This document shows, piece by piece, positions 9,463-17,414 of a stretch of 64,000 nt of DNA (within the stretch, counting starts at the first letter, position 1; the number at the start of each line of letters is the position of its first letter). This DNA is from an uncultured Pseudomonadales bacterium (GTDB lineage Bacteria; Pseudomonadota; Gammaproteobacteria; Pseudomonadales; Pseudohongiellaceae): NCBI GenBank assembly GCA_943789485.1, contig CALSUH010000002.1, forward strand, positions 21,001-85,000, written 5' to 3'. A program made the translations under genes and the position numbers. A model generated the notes under the pieces. The model made no database searches, was not told the DNA's origin, and saw nothing but the letters and a program-made list of their open reading frames with translations.

Positions 9463-10989
9463 GTGACTGCCCGCTTCGCTATCGAAGGACTTAATAAGAG
9501 CTTTGCCGCTCCGGTTCTAAAACAGGTTTCTCTGCAGATACGCCCGGGCAGCATCCATGGGCTGGTGGGAGAAAACGGCGCCGGAAAATCCACTCTGATT
9601 AACATCATCTGTGGTCTATTGGCTGCCGATTCTGCGGAGCTCACACTGGACGGTAAACCCTACTACCCAATGTCTCGAGCAGCTGCTCTTGCCGAAGGTT
9701 TAGCGCTTGCTTCCCAGGAATTGAGCCTGATTGAAACTCTAACAGTTGAAGAAAACATTTTGCTTTCATCACTCCCGGAAAGTGCATTCCGGATTGATCG
9801 GCGTAAAGTGAGGCTACAGGCTCAGGAATTAATGAACCTCGTGGGTTTGAAGCATATACCTCCTCAGACACCACTCGCGCGCTTGCGCCTAGCAGAGAAG
9901 CAATTGGTGGAGCTGGCTAAAGCGCTGTCTATGCCGACGGACAGAATCAAGCTCCTAATTTTAGACGAGCCCACCTCCGCATTGACGTCTGCTCAGGCTG
10001 ATCAGATACACCGAATCATCAAGCAGCGCGCAGACTCGGGCTTGAGTGTGATCTATGTTTCTCATCGCCTGGATGACGTTCTTTCTGTATGCGATACGGT
10101 TTCCGTGCTGCGCGATGGTGTTATCCAACATACTGCGCCCGGTAGTTCTTTGACCAGCGATGACCTAATCAGAGAAATGTCCGGCGAGGAATTGTCGCAG
10201 CACAACGACGATGAGGTCAGGAAAATAGGTGACGTGCGACTGCGAGTGGAAAGACTGTCGAATGCAGACTTTCCTGAACCCATCTCGCTGCAATGCCACC
10301 GGCGTGAAATAGTCGGCATAGCAGGGTTGGCTGGGGCAGGTAGATCTGAATTATTACATGCTATCTATGGCCTAGGAGCCGGCCACCAAGGCAAGGTCGT
10401 ATTAGTCGAGCCAGCTGGCGATGTGCTTATTGACTCTGCGAGTACAGCGGCCAAAAATGGTATCGCGCTGATCGCGGAAGACAGGAAATCTCAGGGAATT
10501 TTCTCTGGAAAATCGGTCTCCTTAAACAGCACAGTGGCAGGCTTGAGTAAACTCAGTGGAAACTTAGGTGCCATCATTTCCAAGCGAGAGCAACGCGCGT
10601 GCAAAGAACTGATTTCAAGATTGAACATAAAGAGCGAGGGGCCGCGACAAACTATCGACAGGCTGAGTGGCGGTAATCAACAGAAGGTTCTTATTGCCCG
10701 CTGGTTGCAGGCCGATTCTGATGTTTGGTTGCTTGACGAGCCAACTCGTGGCGTGGACGTTGGCTCGAAGCTGGCTATCCACAATCGGCTGCGAGAACTA
10801 AGAGATCAAGGCGCAACCATGCTTATCGTTTCCAGCGAACTGGAAGAGCTGACAGCATTGTGTGACCGTATACTGGTGTTGTCGAACAAGAAGGCAGTGG
10901 CAAGCTATGAGCGCGGCCAATGGAGCAAGGAAAAACTACTAGCTGCAGCCTTTAGCGAACATAAAGGCGAGCGCGCATTGGCTGGGTAA
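9463..10989 (+). CDS. rbsA: Ribose-type ABC importer ATPase (tandem ATP-binding domains)
   Basis: A 508-residue ATPase with two fused nucleotide-binding domains as in sugar importers of the RbsA/MglA class. Domain 1 has Walker A GENGAGKST, Walker B LLILDEPTSAL and the switch His in VSHRLDD. Domain 2 has the typical degenerate P-loop GLAGAGRSE and an intact signature LSGGNQQKVLIARWL with LLDEPTRGVDVG. It should power uptake through the permease encoded next. The start is GTG at 9463; the only nearby ATG (9448) runs into a stop at once. The gene is co-directional and closely spaced with the binding protein and permease genes. Confidence 0.93.
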   Translation: MTARFAIEGLNKSFAAPVLKQVSLQIRPGSIHGLVGENGAGKSTLINIICGLLAADSAELTLDGKPYYPMSRAAALAEGLALASQELSLIETLTVEENILLSSLPESAFRIDRRKVRLQAQELMNLVGLKHIPPQTPLARLRLAEKQLVELAKALSMPTDRIKLLILDEPTSALTSAQADQIHRIIKQRADSGLSVIYVSHRLDDVLSVCDTVSVLRDGVIQHTAPGSSLTSDDLIREMSGEELSQHNDDEVRKIGDVRLRVERLSNADFPEPISLQCHRREIVGIAGLAGAGRSELLHAIYGLGAGHQGKVVLVEPAGDVLIDSASTAAKNGIALIAEDRKSQGIFSGKSVSLNSTVAGLSKLSGNLGAIISKREQRACKELISRLNIKSEGPRQTIDRLSGGNQQKVLIARWLQADSDVWLLDEPTRGVDVGSKLAIHNRLRELRDQGATMLIVSSELEELTALCDRILVLSNKKAVASYERGQWSKEKLLAAAFSEHKGERALAG

Positions 10990-11044
10990 TCTATCTATCC
11001 ATCTGCCTGACTAGCTGCCTACAGATAACCGGAGAGACACGATT

Positions 11045-11986
11045 TTGTTAAGCAAATTAAGCTTATTGTTTGAAGAGATCTTTATTGTAATTGCTCTGCT
11101 GTTGTTAATCTTGTTCTTTGGCCTAATGACCGAAAACTTTTTCACAACTGGCACTCTAAGGGCGATCCTGACTCAGCTGCCTGCACTAACGGTAGTGACA
11201 ATTGGCATGACCCTAGTGCTGATAAGTGGCGGCATCGATCTGTCGGTAGGCTCGGTTGTAGCATTGAGTGCAGGTGTTATCGGTGTCGCATTTACTGTGT
11301 TCGGATTGCCGTTGCCGGTGGCTGGGCTTCTTGGAATTCTGGCTGGGGGATGCGCCGGTCTAGTTAATGGGGTGCTGGGAAGCTATTTCCGTTTGCCAGT
11401 TTTCATTGTCACGCTGGGAATGCTGGAAGCTGCCCGTGGCATGGCATACCTAGTTACCGATTCGCAGACTGTGTATATAGGCGCCAGTATTCAAGCTTTG
11501 TCGTTGCCCATTTCCGGCATCGGCGTATCCGCCTCTTTTCTTATTTCCCTGGGGCTGGTAGTGCTGGCTCAATATGTATTAACACGGACTGTATATGGCC
11601 GTTACCTAATAGCTATTGGTACCAACGAGCAGGCGGCTAAAATTTCGGGGATTCGAACTGAGCCCTACTTGATGTGGGTGTTGGTAGTGTCTGGCCTGTT
11701 AGCCGGTCTGGGAGGTCTAATGAATGCGGCTTATCTCGCCGCCTCAGATCCCAATGCCGCAACCGGCCTGGAACTGTCTGCAATCGCCGCTGCAGTGATC
11801 GGCGGTACTAGCTTGATGGGTGGGCGTGGATCTATAGTGGGTGCCTTTATTGGCGTGTTGATTATATCGGTGTTGCAAAATGGCCTGGCGCAGATGGGCG
11901 TATCGGAACCGGTTAAGCGCTTGATCACTGGACTGGTAATTATTCTTGCGGTGCTAATCGATCGTTGGCGAAGTCGCTATGCTTAG
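11045..11986 (+). CDS. rbsC: Ribose-type ABC importer permease
   Basis: A very hydrophobic 313-residue protein of the RbsC (BPD_transp_2) family, with eight or more membrane helices. The family signature ISGGIDLSVGSVVALS is present after the second helix, as are RTVYGRYLIAIGTNEQAAKISGI (the cytoplasmic coupling loop) and IGGTSLMGGRGSIVGAFIG near the end. It begins with TTG at 11045 after a GGAGAG ribosome site ten bases upstream. It would form the homodimeric channel of the importer with the preceding ATPase. Confidence 0.92.
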   Translation: MLSKLSLLFEEIFIVIALLLLILFFGLMTENFFTTGTLRAILTQLPALTVVTIGMTLVLISGGIDLSVGSVVALSAGVIGVAFTVFGLPLPVAGLLGILAGGCAGLVNGVLGSYFRLPVFIVTLGMLEAARGMAYLVTDSQTVYIGASIQALSLPISGIGVSASFLISLGLVVLAQYVLTRTVYGRYLIAIGTNEQAAKISGIRTEPYLMWVLVVSGLLAGLGGLMNAAYLAASDPNAATGLELSAIAAAVIGGTSLMGGRGSIVGAFIGVLIISVLQNGLAQMGVSEPVKRLITGLVIILAVLIDRWRSRYA

Positions 11987-12026
11987 TACTTAATCTCCTT
12001 TTACTTATAGAAAATATGGTGAACAC

Positions 12027-13361
12027 ATGCAAATCCTGAAGTCTCTGGGGCTCCCGATGTTGGTCTTGTTCGCCGCTGCAGGCTGCAGCGCGCCGAACGA
12101 GTCTGGCGAAATCACTATCGATAGAGAGCAGTATCTGGATCGGATGGAGGGATTCTGGCTAGGTCAGAGTCTGGCCAACTGGACGGGATTGGTCACGGAG
12201 GCTGACAAGATTGGCGGCGAAGGACCCGCTGGCGTGTTCTACACAAGGGATGATTGGGGCGGACCCGATCAGCCGCGCTATGGCGGTTCTCAACCTTCTA
12301 GAGTCTCACCGATCATCACCTGGATAGTGCGCGAGGAGGGTGAGATTTGGGGTTCGGATGATGACACCGATATCGAGTACATCTACCAACATTTACTGCA
12401 GCAGCATGAGAGATCCATTTTAAGTGCGGAGCAGATTCGTGACGGCTGGCTCTCGCATATCTATTCCGATGACAATTCACCGCACAGAGTTAGAGGTCAG
12501 CCAGAAAACTTTCTCTGGGTGTCGAACCAAAGAGCATTTGATCTCATGTATGAACAGGGATTGCTGCCACCTGCTACCAGTGACCCGGAGAACAACGAAC
12601 ACTATGACATGATCGATGCGCAACTAACCACGGAAGTTTTCGGACTCTACGCGCCAGGCCGGCCCGATATGGCTCTAAAAATGGCCTACCTGCCAGTGCG
12701 CGTTACTGCCCATGACGAAGCCGCATTAGCTGCCGAGTTCTATATCATTATGCATTCCCTCGCCGCTGTAGCCGATCCGGCTCAGTCTCGCAAAGAGCAG
12801 ATTCATGATATGGCAGCGCAGGCCCGTGCACTAACTCGAGATGATTCCTATATAGCCAAAATGCATGACTTCGTGTTGTCCAGATATCAGGCGGGCGTTT
12901 CCTGGGAACAGGCGCGCGATGATGTCTATCAACGTTATCAGGTAGAAGAGCAAGATGGATACAATCTTAGTGATAGTGGCCGTACGCTTTCCTGCAATGG
13001 CTGTTTCGCGGCGGGAATTAATTTTGCTGCCAGTATGGTGAGCCTCTATTTTGGTGAAGGGGAATACCAGGAAACAGTCAAGATCGCCGTTCTGGCTGGC
13101 TGGGATTCCGATAACCCTGCTGCCACCTGGGGAGGGCTCATAGGTTTTATGAGCGGTGGTAAACAACTGGAAGCCGAGTTCGGTATAGCCATGTCAGAGC
13201 GCTTCAATATCAATGCAACCAGATATGGCTTCCCGCTAGAGGATGGCATTGATACCTTTCCTGCTATGGCAGTCACTGGCCGAGGCATTGTCGATAGGGT
13301 CGTGGTAGAGGAGCTGGAAGGAAGTATAGACGGCAACATGTGGCGAATCCCGGCCCAATAA
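12027..13361 (+). CDS. ADP-ribosylglycohydrolase-fold lipoprotein
   Basis: A 444-residue lipoprotein (AAAGC lipobox, Cys about residue 19) of the ADP-ribosylglycohydrolase fold. The mature part opens with YLDRMEGFWLGQSLANWTG, carries SDDDTDIEYIY as the first acidic metal motif and VLAGWDSDNPAATWGG as the second. It differs clearly from the divergent exported homologue at 5684-7258 and lacks that protein's extra C-terminal domain. As last gene of the ribokinase/ribose ABC operon, 40 bases after the permease gene, it probably frees a ribosyl unit outside the inner membrane that the importer then takes up. This is inferred from gene order and fold; the leaving group is unknown. Confidence 0.82.
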   Translation: MQILKSLGLPMLVLFAAAGCSAPNESGEITIDREQYLDRMEGFWLGQSLANWTGLVTEADKIGGEGPAGVFYTRDDWGGPDQPRYGGSQPSRVSPIITWIVREEGEIWGSDDDTDIEYIYQHLLQQHERSILSAEQIRDGWLSHIYSDDNSPHRVRGQPENFLWVSNQRAFDLMYEQGLLPPATSDPENNEHYDMIDAQLTTEVFGLYAPGRPDMALKMAYLPVRVTAHDEAALAAEFYIIMHSLAAVADPAQSRKEQIHDMAAQARALTRDDSYIAKMHDFVLSRYQAGVSWEQARDDVYQRYQVEEQDGYNLSDSGRTLSCNGCFAAGINFAASMVSLYFGEGEYQETVKIAVLAGWDSDNPAATWGGLIGFMSGGKQLEAEFGIAMSERFNINATRYGFPLEDGIDTFPAMAVTGRGIVDRVVVEELEGSIDGNMWRIPAQ

Positions 13362-13645
13362 ATGGAGCAGAACTAAAGGGGACATTCGCAACTTCACCGC
13401 TTAAAGTTATCAGACGCATAGGCGAGATATGCGCTTCGGAAAAACGAGCGTCAAGCTCCATCTTCTTCAGTGTAGGGAGAAAGATGCTGAGACCCAATAG
13501 ACCATTTATTGTCGGTTCTATTGCAAGCTATTCCCACTTTAGATTTACTCAGTGCTCATATCACATCAAGGATTGTTTTGGACAAAGAGTCACCTAGGCA
13601 CTCACTACTTGCTCGGCGCCACTGATAAACGCCTTTTCTCATTTC

Positions 13646-14045
13646 TCAGAATTTTCTGGCAGTGGTGATTGATAACTGAGCAAATTTTTCATCATCAATA
13701 GGATTATCATGCTCCATAATAAAAAATCGGGTCCCAGCTCTTTTGAGAGACAAGTAAAACTGGGGCCAATCGAGTGTTCCATATCCAATATCAGCCCATT
13801 CAGTACTTTCTACGCAGGCAGGCTTCTTTGCGATATCCTTTATATGTGTGGCTGTAATTCGATCACCGTAGAGCGATATCCAATGCATAGGGTCAACTCC
13901 AGCCACTACTGCCCACGCCAGATCAAACTCCAGCGATAAACTGTCATCTGCAGCAAGAATCAGATCCATTGGCCGATCTGTAGCGCCGATATCTACAAAT
14001 TCATACTCGTGATTGTGCCACCCAAAAATGAGCCCATTCGAAAGA
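13646..14045 (-). pseudogene. Sugar phosphate isomerase/epimerase (AP endonuclease 2-like TIM barrel), C-terminal remnant
   Basis: The readable part gives the last third of a xylose-isomerase-like TIM barrel: GLIFGWHNHEYEF, then LSLEFDLAWAVVAGVDP, ATHIKDIAKK and YGTLDWPQF, all typical of the sugar phosphate isomerase/epimerase family with its metal-binding His and Asp residues. Upstream the frame meets a stop near 14055 and the expected N-terminal two thirds are missing; the bases beyond do not restore the domain. It lies convergent to the ribose operon and divergent from the HD-protein gene. It may be a decayed part of the same sugar pathway. Confidence 0.7.
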
Positions 14046-14228
14046 CTAAACCCAAACTACCAGAAGGTTCTTCGTAATCGATATTCAAGTTAGAGACATA
14101 CTGCAAAGCGCTTAGAATTTGAAACAGATTGCTTAGAAATGGAATATATGTGAATCTAGAACATTAGCGGTGCCGAATAAAGCTGTATCTGCACCTTTCC
14201 TAGTCTTCACAAAATGGAGGATTGAGAA

Positions 14229-15014
14229 ATGGACAGACGCTCTTTTATAAGTAATCTCAGTGCGGCAACGGTAGCCTCAATTGCTGGCGGTGCTACTCTC
14301 TCCGACAAAGCCGATGCGCTCGAAGATGCGATGAGCATAGAGTTGGACAAGCGCATCGCAACTCCTTGGTTCTGTAGTATCGAACCGACACCGGAGCCGG
14401 TAGCAGGCGACACGCGTCCTTGGTACCAGCACGATGATCCGCGACTTCCTGAAATGCCTGCCGCGCCCACACTAATAGATTTTTTCAAACTCAGATTTGC
14501 ACCAGCAAACCATGTGCTGCAGAGTGCACGACTCGCCAAGATAAACGGTTTGGACGAGAAGATTGTACTGGCCTGTCTACTGCATGATATCTGTGTTGGA
14601 AATTTCATCCGTACCGACCATGGTTATTGGTGCGCGCAGATGATCAAGCCATATGTTGATGAGGAGATTAGCTGGGCCATAGAGAAACATCAGGCGTTGC
14701 GCTTCTTTCCGGATGAATCCGTTGGCTACGAATATCCAAAGGCGTACATCGACTTCTTCGGCGCAGACTACAAACCAGAGCCCTACTTGGTCCAGGCTTG
14801 GGAAGAAGCGAAAAAACATCGCTGGTATATGACGGCTAGGCTGATAACGATGAACGATCTATATTCGTTCGAAGACGGAGTAGTTGTTGACGTTGATGAC
14901 TTTACGGATATTATCGCTCGTCATTTCCGGCAGCCCAAAGAGGGATTGGGCTTCGATGGAAGCCCTGTTGCCCATATGTGGCGTAGCATGATCTGGCCGA
15001 ACAATTTCTTGTAA
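14229..15014 (+). CDS. Tat-exported HD-domain protein
   Basis: A 261-residue protein with a twin-arginine signal (DRRSFISNLSAATVAS). The mature domain shows an HD-type metal set: a His in NHVLQSARLA, HD in CLLHDICVG, and further His residues in TDHGYWCAQ and IEKHQALRFF. HD proteins are metal-dependent phosphohydrolases or, less often, oxygenases and hydratases. Tat export would fit a protein that folds with metal in the cytoplasm. No neighbour fixes the substrate; the isomerase remnant and ribose operon upstream only hint at sugar metabolism. GGAGG stands eight bases before the ATG. Confidence 0.65.
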   Translation: MDRRSFISNLSAATVASIAGGATLSDKADALEDAMSIELDKRIATPWFCSIEPTPEPVAGDTRPWYQHDDPRLPEMPAAPTLIDFFKLRFAPANHVLQSARLAKINGLDEKIVLACLLHDICVGNFIRTDHGYWCAQMIKPYVDEEISWAIEKHQALRFFPDESVGYEYPKAYIDFFGADYKPEPYLVQAWEEAKKHRWYMTARLITMNDLYSFEDGVVVDVDDFTDIIARHFRQPKEGLGFDGSPVAHMWRSMIWPNNFL

Positions 15015-15020
15015 GACTAC

Positions 15021-15109
15021 GCGGTAAGTAGGCGGTAAGTAGGGACACTAACAATTTAACAACTTAAGTCTAACCCACAGCATTCGGTTACTGTAATCAA
15101 GAATTCACC
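15021..15109. repeat. Family A repeat, left half only
   Basis: The left arm and centre of the dispersed repeat (GGGACACTAACAATTTAACA through GGTTACTGTAATCAAGAA) are present, but the right arm is missing and unrelated bases begin after about 15107. The left tip GCGGTAAGTAG is itself doubled at 15021-15031 and 15032-15042, again a 5'-anchored partial copy. Confidence 0.8.
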
Positions 15110-15283
15110 CTGGACTTCCCAGCCTTTACTAGACCCTGGGCTTCCCACGATTCATAGACAACTTCAAGCCTCTTGGAGCAAGAATTCCTTGTTTGCTCTT
15201 TTAGGGGCAATAAATCACTTGAAAGCACTATTAACTACTACCATAATAGTAATATATCAAATTTTGTAGATATAAATAATACA

Positions 15284-15592
15284 ATGATATTACTTACTAC
15301 GACATCAGAAGCGCAAGAGGCTATCGCTCATAACTTGCAGGAGCAGCGCATTAATATGGGGCTTACTCAGACAGGCCTTGCGAAACGGTCTGGTGTGAGT
15401 GTGGCGACATTGCGCAAGTTTGAACAAAAAGGCCAGATATCCATGAAGTCCTATCTGAAGCTTTTAATTGCGCTCGGGGATTTAGATAAATTCTTAAAAG
15501 CGACAAAGCCTGAACAAAAGAGCTTTAATTCTATTGATGATGTTCTCGCCGACAAAGAACAAATAAAACGTAAGCGAGGCTGGCGCACATGA
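15284..15592 (+). CDS. hipB: HipB-like antitoxin (XRE-type helix-turn-helix)
   Basis: A small DNA-binding protein of about 102 residues. The helix-turn-helix lies in INMGLTQTGLAKRSGVSVAT, the standard XRE/HipB pattern, and a basic tail follows. The reading frame extends further upstream, but the ATG at 15284 fits better because earlier codons are non-conserved. It should bind and neutralise the kinase encoded next and repress the pair. An inverted repeat TACTA-six bases-TAGTA just upstream (about 15237-15252) is a possible operator. The stop overlaps the hipA start (ATGA), a sign of translational coupling. Confidence 0.85.
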   Translation: MILLTTTSEAQEAIAHNLQEQRINMGLTQTGLAKRSGVSVATLRKFEQKGQISMKSYLKLLIALGDLDKFLKATKPEQKSFNSIDDVLADKEQIKRKRGWRT

Positions 15593-16839
15593 AATTCAAG
15601 CCAGTAGAACAAATAGCAGTTGGCTTAGATTTTGGTCTGGGTTCTGGGAAAAAGGTTATACCGGTTGGTCGTTTGGCAATGCGAGATGGTGTTATTTACT
15701 TTGAATATGACGGCGCTTTTTTAAAGCAAGGGCTTGATTTGTCACCTAGTATCCTTCCCCTGGATCCAGGTGTTAAGTCTTTTGATCGACATCTGTTTAA
15801 AGGGCTACCAGGGGCTTTTAATGATAGTTTGCCTGACGGATGGGGGCGCCTACTTTTTGATCGCGTGCTTAAATCAAATGAGTTGTTGCCAAATGATGCA
15901 TCACCTTTAGATCGACTTGCCTACGTTGGTCATACTGGCATTGGCGCGCTTGTTTATGATCCTGACCAGAGAGATTCTCAGCCGGATACAGAAGTCAGCC
16001 TGGATATGTTAGCCCAAAAAGCAGCAGATGTACTTGAGGGCGATGTAGGAGAAGTTATAGCAGAGTTATTAGCATTAAATGGCTCGTCTGCTGGCGCAAG
16101 ACCAAAGGCAATGATTGCTGTTGACGCTAATCACAAAAATATTATTCATGGAGTTTCCAATGTTCCGTCAACACATCAGCATTGGCTTGTTAAATTCTCT
16201 AATACCGACGACGGTATAGATGCCGGTGCCGTGGAGTATGTGTACTCTATTATGGCAAAAGAAGCAGGCATTGAAATGATGGGTACCCACCTCTTCGAGG
16301 CAGAAAAGGGTGCAGGCTATTTTGCTTGCAAGCGCTTTGACAGGAATACACCTGAAGGCGAAGGGCGTGCGCATGCCCATACTGCATGTGGCATTTTACA
16401 TTCAGACTTTAGAACACCAACTTTAGATTACAAAGATTTGATTTCACTCACGCAAGGACTTACCAAGGATATACGGGAAGCTGAAAAGATGTACCGCCTC
16501 GCAGTATTTAACGTCCTTGCCCATAATCAGGACGACCACTCTAAGAACTTTACTTATCTTATGAATAGTCGTGGCGAGTGGAAGCTATCTCCAGCTTATG
16601 ACCTCACCTTCTCATCAGGGCCTGGCGGTGAACAAAGCGCTACAGTTTGCGGTAGGGGTAAAAATATAAACCTTACTGATTTACAAGAGCTGGCCCAAAA
16701 AACTGGACTGGATAAAGAGTTTGCTACTCAAGTAATTGAAAGAGTCCAAGACGCATTATCAAGTTGGTCTACACTTGCAAAAGAATATAGCATTCATAAC
16801 GATACTGCCGCACTCATACAGAAAAGGCTTGGTGTCTAA
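15589..16839 (+). CDS. hipA: HipA-like serine/threonine kinase toxin
   Basis: A 416-residue HipA-family kinase. The N-terminal subdomain contains LPGAFNDSLPDGWGRLLFDR, the middle has SSAGARPKAMI (the P-loop/autophosphorylation segment) and HWLVKFSNTDD, and the catalytic loop AHNQDDHSKNF sits near residue 312, followed by LSPAYDLTFS as the metal-binding motif. Known HipA proteins phosphorylate glutamyl-tRNA synthetase and cause growth arrest and persistence. All motifs are intact, so the toxin is probably active and held in check by the overlapping upstream antitoxin. The low G+C content and flanking repeats fit a mobile accessory module. Confidence 0.92.
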   Translation: MKFKPVEQIAVGLDFGLGSGKKVIPVGRLAMRDGVIYFEYDGAFLKQGLDLSPSILPLDPGVKSFDRHLFKGLPGAFNDSLPDGWGRLLFDRVLKSNELLPNDASPLDRLAYVGHTGIGALVYDPDQRDSQPDTEVSLDMLAQKAADVLEGDVGEVIAELLALNGSSAGARPKAMIAVDANHKNIIHGVSNVPSTHQHWLVKFSNTDDGIDAGAVEYVYSIMAKEAGIEMMGTHLFEAEKGAGYFACKRFDRNTPEGEGRAHAHTACGILHSDFRTPTLDYKDLISLTQGLTKDIREAEKMYRLAVFNVLAHNQDDHSKNFTYLMNSRGEWKLSPAYDLTFSSGPGGEQSATVCGRGKNINLTDLQELAQKTGLDKEFATQVIERVQDALSSWSTLAKEYSIHNDTAALIQKRLGV

Positions 16840-17414
16840 ATAAATTAAACGGTACCTGCATTGCCGCTTTCCTGACATTTTTTTAATATGCTCAAAGTTG
16901 CTACTGACCAAACATTTTTCTGAGAGTGAAAGTCTGTTGCCTACTTAATTTTTTGTGGTGTTTCCTATCCTGCAATAACACATAATAATAGTGATACCCT
17001 TGTTAAATTGCATACAAAATTTGCTCATTTACCGCGCAAATTTGTCATGAATTTTGACCCATGTTTCAATATTCTGTATGGATACTATAGGGAAAAAATG
17101 GGACAGACCACGGTTCTTTTGAGAAGTCTAAGCCCCGGCAAACCCAATCGTTTAAACGTGGCCTGTCCCCGGTTTTCGTATATTATTCGACCAGGCAGAC
17201 CTTCGCGAGATGATATAGAAAACCCAATATGGCGGGCGCAGCAGAGTCTGCAACTGAGTAATACAAACAGTGAGGAACTATTGGAAGCTGTAGGGGAGTT
17301 GTAGTCTAGTGGTATGGAGATATTTATGTTGCAATAGTCCTGCCAAATGGAGATTTCATAACATTAAATTGATTTATAGAATAATTACAAAGTTATTTAT
17401 AAGGAATTAGCAGT
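16840..17414. other. Intergenic region with repeat B and a gene fragment copy
   Basis: This stretch of 575 bases holds a family B palindromic repeat (about 17093-17177) and, at about 17315-17365, a 45-50 base copy of a segment of the next gene's 3' end (21337-21381). A weak ribosome site (AAGGA) for the large gene is at its right edge. An open frame at 17008-17304 spans the repeat and looks non-coding. Confidence 0.6.
17093..17177. repeat. Family B palindromic repeat (GGGACAGACCACG type), copy 1
   Basis: GGGACAGACCACG near the left end and CGTGGCCTGTCCC near the right end form an inverted repeat around a spacer with TTTTGAGAAGTCTAAGCCC. This resembles REP-type sequences that are spread by REP-associated tyrosine transposases (Y1), although no such gene is in the window. 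A nearly identical copy lies at 23881-23963 in the same orientation. Confidence 0.85.

Noticed and set aside
15173..15283. Longer N-terminus for the HipB-like antitoxin from TTG 15173
   Set aside because: The added residues are A+T-driven and unlike the family, and the region holds a possible operator palindrome.
17008..17304. 98-codon open frame
   Set aside because: It runs through a family B repeat and has no conserved features or ribosome site; treated as chance.
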